Of a stretch of DNA of 64,000 nt, positions 36,513 to 47,990 are shown piece by piece (position 1 is the first letter of the stretch; the number at the start of each line of letters is the position of its first letter). The DNA comes from Sindora glabra (lineage: Eukaryota > Streptophyta > Magnoliopsida > Fabales > Fabaceae). The notes under the pieces were generated by a model. It worked only from the letters and a program-made list of their open reading frames with translations, did no database searches and had not been told where the DNA came from. The DNA is taken from assembly GCA_020226215.1 (NCBI GenBank), contig CM035234.1:73921135-73985134 (forward strand). Reading direction: 5' to 3'. Position numbers and translations under genes: made by a program.

Positions 36513-38335
36513 CATGATCACCATTATTTATATTTATAAATAGTTTATGGATCATAATATTTTTATTTTCTATTAAATAAATAAATTTTCACAACTTGAA
36601 TGATATCAATTTATTGTAATTGGTTTCAATATTTATTCATATCATATTAAATTAATCAAAAATAAATTTTATTTCAGTAACTTTTAATTTTCTTGCAGTC
36701 ACTGTAGTGGGAAATTCATGTTTCGGCCATGGGGAACATGGATATAATAGGAATTCCACGAATACAAAATTCTTGAAGATATATATTTGTATATATTTTA
36801 CAAATTTCGCTAAGGAAAGGCATCTAAAGAAATAGTACATTTTTAGCCTTACAAAATTGTAAAAAAAAATTTCGCTGTCAATAATTAATTAACTCAGTAA
36901 ACGCATGCCGCCAATAATCCCTATCTAAGTTTAATTTTCAAACGTTTTTTTATTGAGAGAAGTTTATTGTCTCCTGCTTCTATCTTAATTCTTGAATAGG
37001 GGTTAATGCCATGCTTAATTAAAAAGAGTGAAAATTACTTGGGTGTTAAAAAAAATCCCGCATCATTTTCTCACAATTCAGAAAATGCAAAAAAGCCTCA
37101 AAAATTATTTTTGACGACAATTTATTAATTTCCCACAAAATTTACCACATTTCTAGTAGTGTCAATAATAGCCGGTAGCATCACTAGCCGCTAGTTTTTG
37201 TTTCTCTTATGACACATCATTCTTCCATCCATCGTACTTTTTCAGTTGGCCTGTAGTGCGTCCTAATTTCCAATGTGGCTTTCGTTTGCCATGTTGCATG
37301 CCTAGCCTCTTCCATCTCTTCAAAGGTAGCTAATAGATGGAGGGATGATTAATTTGTTATAATAAAAACAAAAGATCAAAGCCTAACTTTGAATAACGGC
37401 TATCTTGAAAGATAATTTATTAATTGTAGCTTATAGATAGAGGGATGAAAATAAGTGATTATTGATTAATTGTAGTATATAAATTGATTTTATATATGGC
37501 ATAATTTCAATAATAATTATTTTTTGAAAAATAATTAGTGCAAAATTTTTTAGTGAGAAAATATTAAAAATTAAAAATTAGGTTATAAAAAATAGCTTAT
37601 TATTTATTTATAATTTTTTTACTAAATATTTAAAATTAATTCTTTCTAAAAAATCAATTATTATTAGTAATTGTGCTAAACCTAAAATATACATTTGAAT
37701 CTTTCAATGATTAATTATTTAATAATCAATTATTCTATTATTAATTATACCAAACAAGTCCTAATTTTACTGCAACTCATTGTTGAGGGACAAGATATGT
37801 ATAAAAAATTTCACAGTCAATAATAATTATCAATTTTTCATTATTAAAGTAATTGGTTTAATAATATCAAAACATTACTTTATATTAAAGGCTATATATT
37901 TAAAAGAATATTAAAGACTTTGAATTGAATTCTCAATTTTTTTATATTTATTGAATTAAAATTTATAAATTTATTTAATTATTTTATATTTAATAGTAAC
38001 TCCTAATTTTTATTTTTATTTTCGGTACATGTAATATTACAGTTTAAGTAAAGCCATGATGGAGCTAGTAATCAACTCACTTTAATTTAAACAATAAATG
38101 GTGAATAATATTATATGTATTGAGAATAAGATTTAAAATTAAATTTTGAATGCAAATCAAATATTGTCATTAAATATAATATAATATGGTGAATTTATAA
38201 ATTTTAATTTAATAAATATAAAAAAATTTAAAACTCAATCTGAAATTTTATTTTTGAAGTGTATAGTATTTTTCATAAATGGTAGATATGTGGTCAAATT
38301 ATGTTTAGAAAGAATAATAAATGCGGGTTGTCTAA
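36513..38335. other. AT-rich intergenic, no gene seen
   Basis: No open frame here looks coding. A moderately GC-richer stretch at 37180-37330 has no recognisable product. Confidence 0.5.
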
Positions 38336-38734
38336 AGTCATTGTTTTCTTATCCCACGCGGCTGCGGCCGTGATTGAAGCATGAACGGCAATAATTAAGG
38401 AGACGAATTCAGTGCATCTTCATGATAAAGAGAACATAGTCTCGTGGAATATTACATAAAAAATAATAATAAAAAAACGTTGATATCAGAAAACTGTAAT
38501 TGACTTCTCCAAATGCAAGTGGACTTAGCTGGACGGATTACATTTAGATCGCCAAATAAAAGAGATAGAGATAGAGATGTTAATGTAAAGTAAAACATCA
38601 CCCGCAGAAATATGTCTCTGTAACTATTTCCTCGTCAACATCCTCCAATCATTAAGAGGAAAAAATAGGAAAAAACTGTCAGAAACAACCAAACATCAAA
38701 CCGAAATCGGTAGAAAATGTTAAGGATGAAGCGT

Positions 38735-38923
38735 TTACCAGCGCGGTTTTCGGGGCATCGATGGAGCAAAAACGCGTGGGAGGACCGACTGAGAAGGCGA
38801 AGCTTCTAGAAACCTAAATGCTGGCATTTTAGGACGAAGGCTCAATCTGCGGACTGGGTACATGACTTTTGGGGGCATCTCATATGCTAACGAAAATGAA
38901 ATGACGGCGGAGGCAAAAGTCAA
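38735..38923 (-). CDS. uncertain 62-residue ORF in an isolated GC-rich patch
   Basis: Open frame on the minus strand in a segment (about 38340-39020) visibly richer in G, C and CpG than its surroundings. The product is rich in Pro, Ser and Arg (for example PVRRLSLRPKMPAFRFLEAS), without a motif I know. Near its end the sequence CTGGTAAACG could be a splice donor, so it might be the first exon of a lost or unseen gene, or a transit-peptide-like remnant. No further exon was found downstream. Confidence 0.2.
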   Translation of the reverse strand: MTFASAVISFSLAYEMPPKVMYPVRRLSLRPKMPAFRFLEASPSQSVLPRVFAPSMPRKPRW

Positions 38924-39127
38924 TTAGCCACACATGCAGCCACATGCAGGCTAGCGGACCACTCTTGTTTTCCGTCGATTATTGGTGTTTGAACGCACAT
39001 CTTTCGCGCCGACTTGATATAGGCTTTGGTCAATTATGTTCCAAATTTTTTATTTTCCAAAATTATACATATTTAATCTCGTTAAAACATTTTAAAGTTA
39101 TTATAAAATGTAATAATATTAACTTTT

Positions 39128-39301
39128 GAATTTAAATTTAATTTACTATTAATGTAAAAATTTTCATATGATTAGTAAATAAAAATATTATATATCATTA
39201 AAAATTAATAATTTTTACTAATAATTTTTAATAAATGATAATATATAAATAGGTAATACTATAAAATTGACTTACACTGATGATGAATTAAATTTAAATT
39301 T
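39128..39301. mobile_element. hAT-like MITE, short diverged copy
   Basis: It starts GAATTTAAATTTAATTTAC and ends ATGAATTAAATTTAAATTT with TTGACTTACACTGATGATG before it, matching the termini of the copies at 54445 and 55151. Its target duplication is not clear. Confidence 0.5.
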
Positions 39302-39829
39302 TTAAGCATATTTCTTCCTCTAATGCTCTTCATCATAGCTAAGAGATTAGTTTGCTATACTTTTATATAAAAATATTACGAGATAAATATATATAAAAGT
39401 AGACAGGTTATTTTCATTTTTTACAGAAATGGCACATCTATATATAAAATCGTAGAAAAATGCTGGGATGAAAATATAAAAGCAGTTGTAGTTCAAAAGT
39501 TAATATCATTGTATTTTATAATATTGAAAGTATTTTAAGAGGTGAAATTACATAATTTTAAAAAATATAAGGTGTGAGGTGTGATTAGATTAAATTTTAA
39601 GAAAAATTAATGTAATTTCTTCTAAAAGATTAGGTAAATTACATTTACTTCATCTTAAATTTATAATATGTTTGAATAAAAAACAATAAAGAAAAAAATA
39701 CTCAAATATTAGAAAAAGAAATGTGATTATACTTTTTAAGTGTGACATGTTTTGTAATGTGCTATCCCTTTGAAAACATTGTCTTTAAAATCCTACGTAT
39801 AAATTTATCTTTAATTTTAAAAACGAGCA

Positions 39830-40030
39830 AAAATAACATCAGGTTTTCAAGTCCGAGCAATAGGACAGCAATTGAGGCAATAGCAACGAAGTGGACAACG
39901 GAGAGGAAGATCTTGCACAAAGCTTGCTCCACGTCCAGAAAGGCGGCCCTCCGTCACGAACTCTCTGACGTCGGTTTCACACCCATGCAAAGGGCGTGAG
40001 CCACGTGCGTCCTTTTCCAGCGAGGGCCAG
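39830..40030. promoter_or_regulatory. GC-rich patch with three ACGT-core motifs
   Basis: An isolated GC-rich patch contains CCACGTCC, TGACGTCGG and GCCACGTGCG within about 80 bp (39929-40010), the cores bound by bZIP and bHLH factors in plant promoters. No gene on either side can be supported; it may be a relic promoter. Confidence 0.25.
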
Positions 40031-40329
40031 CAATATTATAATAGCCGACCATTTATTATTCATAATTTTTCTCATTTTTTGAGTTTTACTTCTTCTTTGA
40101 TATTGGGTATATTGTTGCTTATTATTGTCCCCAATTTTTCCTCTTAAATATTATTTATTATTTTTATCTTTAAATTTACTTATCAATTTATAATTTTTTT
40201 TTAATCATCTATGAAAAGATAGAACACCAATTTAAAAAATAAAGTTAGTCATCATCTGTTGTGGTTTTCAATGAAAAATAACCTCATTGAATTTTGTAAA
40301 AAAGTACAATATTAAAACACAGATGAGAT

Positions 40330-41127
40330 GATAATAAGTTTGTACTTGATAAATTTATTGTGCTAAATAAAATATGTGAATTATGAATTAAATCATCATC
40401 TGCCTTGATTATAAATACTCAATAAGGATTACTATTTTTATTAACCTTAACCATCAATTAATGCTTTGGAGAAAAACTGTCATTGATGGAGAGTGAACAA
40501 AACAAGTTAGGGTTCTAGAATAGTGATCTTTATGTATAGATTGTAACAATTAATAGGTTGACTCATTGTTAAAAACCACTCATCACCATATTAATGAATT
40601 AGATTGCCATTTGGATTTAAACTAGACAATCACTTTAATATTTGACCAAATCTTTATATCTTATTTTATTATTAAATTAATAGGTTCAAAATGAAAAATC
40701 TAACAATGTCTCAAATTGGAGCATATAATTCAATACTAGTGATCATTTTAATAAGATATAAAAGCAAATTATGGTATTTTTATACCCACTAATCTAAATT
40801 AACTTCATAAATATCCAGTAATATATAACATAGTATTCGATAGGGATATCAATGAAATAAATATTGTACACTCACATCTCACTAACCAAATGAAATATCT
40901 AATAGGGATATATATAATAAGGTTGTACTTAATAAAATTTATATTACAAATTATGACAACATATAAAAATCTTTACAATGTCAAATAAGAATCATAATTC
41001 TCAATATAATATTGAGATAGGGTCTAAACAATTATATATATATATATGCCATAACAAAAAATATGTGCACAATATATAACAAAACTTGAATATTTCATTT
41101 ATATATATTTCAAAAAAATAATTTAAA
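40330..41127 (-). mobile_element. Copia LTR and 3' non-coding region, relative of 546-1650
   Basis: On the minus strand the order is: 3' non-coding region, a decayed polypurine segment (TTTGAGACA near 40710-40720), then the LTR starting TGTTAGATTTTTC. It parallels 546-1650 over most of its length but has one unit where that copy has two. Confidence 0.65.
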
Positions 41128-41830
41128 TCATAAATCCAATATACTAAGAAATTTAACTAATTCCACATTGATTACATGGTCATAATATATTCTTAAAGCT
41201 AAATCTTTGGTCAACAGATTTGCAAGCATACGATCTAAAGAAATATATTCAATACATATGATATGCACATATGCCTCTTCTTGCACAAACTGATACTTTA
41301 TATCAAAATGCTTCATATAAGTAGAATTTTTGTTACTACAAGAGAAGTTTACAACAGCAGTATTGTCACAATAAATGATTAAAAAGGTTTAAATATACTC
41401 TCAATAATCTTGAAATTAGCTATAAAATTTCTTAACCATAAGCAACACAAGTAGCTTCATAGTATGTGACATACTTTGCTTTCATAATGGAAGTTGTTTT
41501 TAAAGAGTGTTTAATATTTTTTCACAACATAACTTCTTCTATCATTATAAAGATGTATCTAGATGTTGATTTGTGATTATCTAGATAACTAGCAAAATCT
41601 GAATTTAAGTAACTTATGATCGTGAGATCTCTCAATTTCTTATAGGTCAATGTATAATCTTCCATACCTTGCAAGTATCTTATGACTTTTTTTACGATAG
41701 ATTAATATCTCTAACTAAGATTACTCAAGTATTTCTCCAATACAACAACAATATAAGCTATATCGGGATATGTACATACTTGAGCATACATCATGCTATA
41801 AACAATCAGCACATATAAGACATTTTTTAT
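41128..41830 (-). pseudogene. Copia RT/RNase H 3' end, decayed
   Basis: Read on the minus strand: MMYAQVCTYPDIAY, VIRYLQGMEDYTLTYKK, YLNSDFASYLDNHKSTSRYIF, KHSLKTTSIMKAKYVTYYEAT, then open from 41316: KHFDIKYQFVQEE and IEYISLDRMLANLLTKDLA. These are the RT connection and RNase H blocks of a Ty1/Copia pol, with stops between. Upstream pol is missing or unrecognisable beyond about 41960. Confidence 0.8.
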
Positions 41831-42269
41831 TATTTCTATTTCATCATTTTGAGAACACTAGAACTTAGAGAAAATTTTCCTTTTTGAAATGCATGTGAAA
41901 ACTTAAGAGCATGTTGTAATGTTAAACTTTTTCAAGACTTTCTCAATATACATTTATTGAGACAATTTAACATAGAACATTATAGTCATTTTGATGTCTT
42001 CTTTCGTTATGATAGATTTATGTTATGTTTACAACTAAATTTTTGAACCAACTTAACACATAATATTATATTTATTTTGATGTGTCTTCTCTTTATTAAT
42101 CTGTGTAATCTAAATGTTTATTATACAATTTTAAGTAAAATCAACATATAGATGAACAAAGAGAATTAACATCTCTGCAAACTTATACAAAATAACTATA
42201 CTAAATCATCAATAAACAACAATTATATGTTTACATAAATATACAAATATAACAAAAAAATTATTATGT

Positions 42270-42640
42270 ATCAAAATTTTCATCCTTAATATAAACTTCG
42301 ATATTGTTACTTAAATTTCTCTAATTTGTATACTCTAAGAATATGAAAGTGGAGTGAGCATGCAAAAAAATCACATATCAAATTATCATTCACCAACTTT
42401 ATTATTCCACTTTTACACCATGAGAAATGAGAGAGTATACAATTAGAGAGAACCAAATGTTAAGGTTCTTCCATTGTACACTTTCTTAATAAAAGTTGAT
42501 GAAAGATTAATAAGTTTTTCATTTCACTTTTACTCTATTTCAATTAAAAAAGTATATAATGGAAGAACTGAATGTTAAGGTTCTTCCACTATACACTCTC
42601 TTAATGAAAGTGAAGTGAGAAATCAATAATAGTATTATAC
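42270..42640. repeat. local repeats with two related stem-loops
   Basis: Two hairpins about 115 bp apart share TTAAGGTTCTTCCA. In the second, 42551-42568 pairs with 42580-42597 at about 15 of 18 positions. In the first, 42431-42454 pairs with 42464-42486. TAT.ATCAAAATT.TCA segments near 42266 and 42635 bracket them. It resembles a small foldback element, without a defined border. Confidence 0.5.
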
Positions 42641-44323
42641 ATCAAAATTATCACACTCAAGATAACATTGGAAAGTAATATATTAGAAGAGTTCCATATA
42701 AAAAGATAGAGTTGAAGTAAAAATTATAGGAAAGTATAGACATTATTATTAAATAAAACTGACGATGTCCTATGCTACAATGCCTTTTGAAAAGTGTTTT
42801 AGATGATAGTTGTTAAACAAGAATGACATTCTATGCTTATGCAATTTCCAAAGAGACTTCTGAAATGTCATTTAGAAAATGGCTGTTGACTAAAACTCAC
42901 ATCTTATGCTTCTATGGGTTCCAAAGAGACTTTTAAAATGTCTTTTAAGTGACAATTAAGTTCTTATTTGTTGTCTTAAATTTTTATATAATTTTAAAAA
43001 TGTTATTGTATCAAAACAAATGTTAATTTTACTATAAATTAGCATCTATCTTCTAATGTAAAATATCCCTCCTATAGTAGTGATATTAATAATGTGTATT
43101 ATCATTTCTTTCTATCAAAATCCCTTGACACATGCCCCGGAAAGGATAAACCTTCACTTTTTTCCAAAACTAATCCTATGCCAATTTTGAATCTCCATAT
43201 GTATTATTGGTAATTTGATAAGAAAAGTTTGTACACTTTCATCTCAAGAGGGTATTACATTTTTGTTTTTGAAATTTATAAAATTATAGATTTCATAATC
43301 TAAAAGGAAGAGTGATTTTAAAATGCTTTGAAAGGAGCGTATGTAATAAAATTTTGACTTACACTACCATTTTGTTGGGGTAAGTTTTCCTTCTCTAAAC
43401 AAACAAATTTTACGCACTTATATTAATTAGAATAGTACAATAATACACAAATAATTTAATATGAAAAAACTTCAAATTATATTATCCAAATTATAGAATA
43501 ACGTGTGTAAAGTTTCTTAATCGTAATCACACAACTTCTTAATAATTATTTCTACATCTCTTGTACACTTGTATGACAATTCTCATGTAAATTTTACCGG
43601 CACTTTTTCATATATATCTTATATTTCAGGTTTTTAATTAACATAAATATTTATAATTTAAAAATATTTCTTAATAAAGAATCTCAATCTTATTCAAATA
43701 TAAATAACTTTATTTGAATAGATAAATAATTAATAAAAAAAATCATAATTTGACCACGATTTAAAATTAGCTCGAACTTACCAAATTTTATGTGCCAAAG
43801 AAATGCCTAACTAATTGTAAGTTGTAGGAGCAAATCAGGACTCGGCAATACGCTAGCTGATCTACCTTGACTTGATCATGCCGTTCATGTGGCCATCAGG
43901 CTGTCGTGGTTTAAGTAATAGCACAAAATTATTCATTAATTGCAAAGGTTGGCGTGTTTGACGAGAAAAGTTTTAAAATTGCAAATTGATTGTTATGGAT
44001 TTATTTCACTTTCACAATAAACGATGTTAGGCGGCTGTGTCCAAACTACATAACTAGTTGGCCACATTATTGTCTTTCAACGTCAGTCAATTAATTAACC
44101 AATTATTCTATCTATCTATCTATTCAAAAAAAATAGAATTTTATTTCTTTTTTTTTATTGTTTCCTTTTTACTAGTAAGGATGGCAAAACTTACGAGGCA
44201 AAATTACGGGCAAATACTTGCCTTGTGAAATTCACCTTGATAGAGTGCGGATATAAAAAAAGAATTTGCGACAAGGTGAATGACAAGTTTTTGCCCCCCA
44301 AGCAAATTTGTGGTACAGAGCAA
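42641..44323. other. intergenic, no gene seen
   Basis: AT-rich sequence up to the left target duplication of the Mutator-like element. A GC-richer stretch at 43830-43920 has no open frame of note. Confidence 0.5.
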
Positions 44324-44332
44324 TATGAAGAC

Positions 44333-44420
44333 GGTTAAAATACCGAATTACGTAAATTTTTAAAACAATTTACCGTTTTACGGCGGGTTGGAAACATATT
44401 ACCAGAATACGCAGGGCACC
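44333..44420 (+). repeat. left terminal inverted repeat of the MULE
   Basis: Pairs with 50972-51056 at roughly two thirds of positions by eye, and about equally with the internal copy at 49665-49748. Confidence 0.8.
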
Positions 44421-44604
44421 ATTCAAATTGGCGCCCCTGGAGGTTGGAGGCGCCATTCAAAGTGGCGCCCTCCCCCTTGGAGGCGCCATTTGAGGTGGCG
44501 CCCTCCAGGGGGAGGCGCCATTTTGACTGGCGCCCTCCGTAGGGCGCCAAAAAATTTGATTTTTGAAATTTAAACAGGAGGCGCCATTTCATCAGGCGCC
44601 TCCC
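44414..44604. repeat. left GGCGCC hairpin array of the MULE
   Basis: Five consecutive stem-loops: 44414-44436, 44446-44473, 44479-44506, 44511-44538 and 44578-44604. Most have the plan GGAGGCGCCA, a 7-base loop, TGGCGCCCTCC. The stem is nearly constant but the loop differs each time (TTCAAAG, TTTGAGG, TTTTGAC). The palindrome GGCGCC is the constant core of each arm. Confidence 0.9.
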
Positions 44605-44606
44605 TC

Positions 44607-44617
44607 CCTATTTATAT
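44607..44617 (+). promoter_or_regulatory. TATA-like box inside the left MULE end
   Basis: TATTTATATGC directly follows the last hairpin. It is followed by a CT-rich segment with CGCAGCAGCCTCCTCTCCCTCGCTC repeated (44647-44720), typical of a plant 5' leader. A GT after CATTTTACAG (44757/44758) may start a leader intron. MULE genes are often driven from the terminal repeats. Confidence 0.45.
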
Positions 44618-44919
44618 GCATTCCGCCTCCTTCCTCCTCCAAACCCTCGCAGCAGCCTCCTCTCCCTCGCTCACTTCGCAGCAGCCTCCTCTCCCTCGCT
44701 CGCATTTTCGCAGCAGCCTCTTCTCTCAAACCCTCTTACTCAGAAGCCATTTTACAGGTCTACTTTTCTTTTTTGTTCATCAGCCATCATCCATTCTTAT
44801 TTTTGTACATTGCATTTAAAATCATTTTTTACTTTGGAGCAAATCTGATCCCAGTCAACTCTCATTTGATTAGTATATTTGTAATTTTTATTATTATGTC
44901 ATATATTTTTTTAGATTAA

Positions 44920-45745
44920 TTATTATGATTTATGATTTGAAGTGATGATTAAAGAGTTAGGAATAGATTTCTGTTATAATTTATAAATTTTATTTATTTA
45001 AGTTTTATTATTTTTTGTATTTATATTATAATATTTATTTTATGTTAATATTATGATTTATAATATGAGATGGTGATCTTGGAATTACAAAAGATTTAAA
45101 CAGATTTATATGATATGTGATAGTTTATATTTTTTACTGATTGGTATTTTTATATAATTTCTGTATGTATATTATAATTTATATTTTATGTTGGTTATTA
45201 TGATTTACGATGGGAAATAATGATCTACGATTTAGAAAAAAATTATATAAATATATGTGATTTGTGATAATTTATAGTTTTTATATAAATATATGTAATC
45301 TATGATAATTTTTGTCATAATTTATAAATTTTATTTGCTTAAATTTTGATAATTTCTGTATTTATATTATAATATTGATTTTATGTTAATTATTATGATA
45401 TATGATGTGAAGTGGTGATCTAGGTTTTAGAAAAAAATTTATACAAATTTATATGATATGTGCTGGTTTATGTTTTTCACTGGATAGTATTTTTAAAATT
45501 TCTGTATGTATATTATAATTTATATTTCATGTTGATTATTATGATTTATGATGGGAAACGATGGTCTAGGATTTAGGAAAAAATTTTATAAATATATGTG
45601 ATCTGTGATAGTTTGTGATTTTTATTGGTTAGTGTTTGTAGATTTTTTACATTTATATTATAATTTTTAATTTATTTTGATTATTATGGCTTATAATGTG
45701 AAGTGATAATCTAGGATTTAGAAAATATTGAAAGTTTAACATAAT
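44920..45745. repeat. AT-rich minisatellite, about 145-bp units, in the MULE leader
   Basis: Six copies of a TTATTATGATTTATGATGTGAAGTGATGATCTAGGATTTAG-like unit begin near 44921, 45051, 45197, 45390, 45535 and 45680. They lie between the promoter-like segment and the coding region, probably within a leader intron. 45746-47078 is further AT-rich leader with no gene. Confidence 0.75.
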
Positions 45746-47120
45746 ATATTTATTAGAAAACTGACATGTTATTGACAATATTTTTTTTACAATCATTAAT
45801 TATATTTTATACTTTATGATAATATCTTAAGTTTTTATTAATGATATTTTTTAAATAGTATATTTTGAGTTTAAAATACATCAACTTAAAGTTCTCGGAG
45901 GGTTTACAGTTCGTACATAATTTATTTTTCATTTCATGTACCTTGTAGATGATTTTTGTTTCTATTTCTTCAATCATTGTATTAAAAGTTGAAATAGAAA
46001 AGATTGAATAATATTAATTTTATATAATATCATATTTTTTATGCGTCAAGTTATTTTTAATGATCAAATATGTTTTTTTTTAGGAATTTATGTTATGGAA
46101 AACGCTGACTGAAATAACTAACTATATATTTTAGTTTCAATGAGATGAGTTAGGAATAAAAATTAATTATTTTTTAAAATTCATTAATATTTTATCGATA
46201 TAAAAATTCAAACAATATATTTTAAATTGAATATACATCAATAAAATACTTTATATAATATTATTTTTCACTTTAATATATTATCCTACAAAAGAAATTT
46301 AATTTAGCGTGATTGTTGCATAATTTTATAATTGATACAATAACATCTAATAACTTTTACTTATAGATTGAAATTATTAAATTATCTAACAAATTTTTCT
46401 TTCATGCAGAGGTTTTTTTCTGTTTGCTTCTCCGAATACTCACCGGTTAGTATTTTTAGGAATTTTATGCTTATACTATAATGTTTATATAGTCGTAGTG
46501 AAAATATTTTTTATTTCGGTAGAGATATTTATTTAGAATATTATGATATTAATAACATAGAATTATTTATTTTATATTGTTTGTTATGATTTATTATCTG
46601 AATTGTTATGATTTAAGATATGAAGTTATGATTTATGAAAATGTCGTAGGACTTTATATGTAGTGTGATAGGTGTGCTATTAAAATAATAACAAATGAGA
46701 AAAAGAAGGATGTCCTAATATAAGTCTTACGACCTAGGTGAAAGCCATATTAAGAGAACTAGATCATATGAGATCTTAATGTATAATAAGAGAGGTACTA
46801 AAAAAGCTGCTGCGAAATGTGAATGTAACCAAAAGCCTTGAAAAAGTAGGATACTGTTATTACAAATTTAGTCTTTTTTGCATTTAAATAGTAGATATTG
46901 TAGATGGAAGAGTAGTAAACGTAACCTTAGATTGGTTGAAGGAAATAATCTTGTTATTTTGTAGAATTAACAGAATACCTTGCAAAATAGTAATACACCG
47001 CGTTCATTTTTAATTATAGTATTAGATTCTAGTATACTTATTTATGAGAACAAAATTTGTATATGAGACTACTTCTCCATGTGGGGGTGCAGCGAGTATT
47101 GTGCAGCTAAGAGTAAGAAG

Positions 47121-47990
47121 ATGAAGAAAAGTTTAATTACGTTTATATATTCAAATGGTACAATTGTTGAGGGGGATGCGGGGATAATGTACGATGGACC
47201 TCCCCTAAAGGCATTGAAATTACGAGGTTGCAACAGTATGGATGCTTTGCGGGAGAGAATTCATGCTCGACTGAAGCTCGGCGAAGATCAAGCTGTGGGG
47301 AAGATTGTTTACAGGTTTCCACAACATCAAACAGAGGCTCAGTACATGGCATACGAATTGGATGACGATGAAGACTTGGGATGCGCGATAGCAAGCTACG
47401 AACAACATCCGACGATGACAGCCATGGAATTGTATGTGGACGTGATCACATCCGAGTTGCGCGCTGCCAGCCTTCGTTTTGATGAAAGAGTTCCAAGAAC
47501 TGCATCGCCCATGGATCCAGCGGTTTATGTTAGCACTGGTTGTTCGATAGTGGGGGAAGGCCGTCCTTACACAGATGGATTTGAGTTCCACATTTCTGAT
47601 AGCCATGCTCCTGCGCTGGACTCATCTATTGCAGGTGTTACCCCGGTGAATGCACCCCAAACATACCAGGGTTCATCCCGTGCCTTGCCGGTCGTACAAG
47701 AAGAATCTATCGATCCCGTACTACTGGATGCCCACCTAGAGTCTGGTTTTGAAGACGATGAGGTGTCCTGCAGTAGCAGTGACGATCATGACACAGATGA
47801 CGAAGAACGTGCGGCAACAAATGCAGACAGTGTACCAACGCGGTGTGTGAGGGGTGGTAATGCTGCACAAACATCGTATGGTGTCCCCCAGGATGCTGTC
47901 TTCTCTGACATTGATTGGGATACGATACGGAAGCCAAATGAATTTTCGGAAATAATGAAGCCAACCTATGATTACGACATGGAGGACTGA
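47121..47990 (+). CDS. MuDR-type transposase N-terminal part (PB1-like), truncated
   Basis: I choose ATG 47121 (MKKSLITFIYSNG) over 47079, as plant MULE proteins of this kind start with MKK or similar before IYYNG; the 14 extra upstream residues look like read-through of leader. The first about 110 residues form the PB1-like domain that precedes the MuDR DNA-binding domain: GTIVEGDAGIMYDGPPLKAL, an arginine-rich IHARLKL helix, YRFPQH and TAMELYVDV. Then comes an acidic Ser/Asp-rich linker (ASDDHDTDDEE-like) and FSDIDWDTIRKPNEFSE, where the DNA-binding domain should begin. Instead the frame ends at TGA 47988. The MuDR domain, catalytic DDE core, SWIM finger and about two thirds of the protein are missing. 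G+C is clearly higher than in the surroundings. Confidence 0.75.
   Translation: MKKSLITFIYSNGTIVEGDAGIMYDGPPLKALKLRGCNSMDALRERIHARLKLGEDQAVGKIVYRFPQHQTEAQYMAYELDDDEDLGCAIASYEQHPTMTAMELYVDVITSELRAASLRFDERVPRTASPMDPAVYVSTGCSIVGEGRPYTDGFEFHISDSHAPALDSSIAGVTPVNAPQTYQGSSRALPVVQEESIDPVLLDAHLESGFEDDEVSCSSSDDHDTDDEERAATNADSVPTRCVRGGNAAQTSYGVPQDAVFSDIDWDTIRKPNEFSEIMKPTYDYDMED

Noticed and set aside
44335..44919. Several overlapping frames at the left MULE end
   Set aside because: They are translations of the GGCGCC hairpins and the CT-rich leader in different frames and strands.
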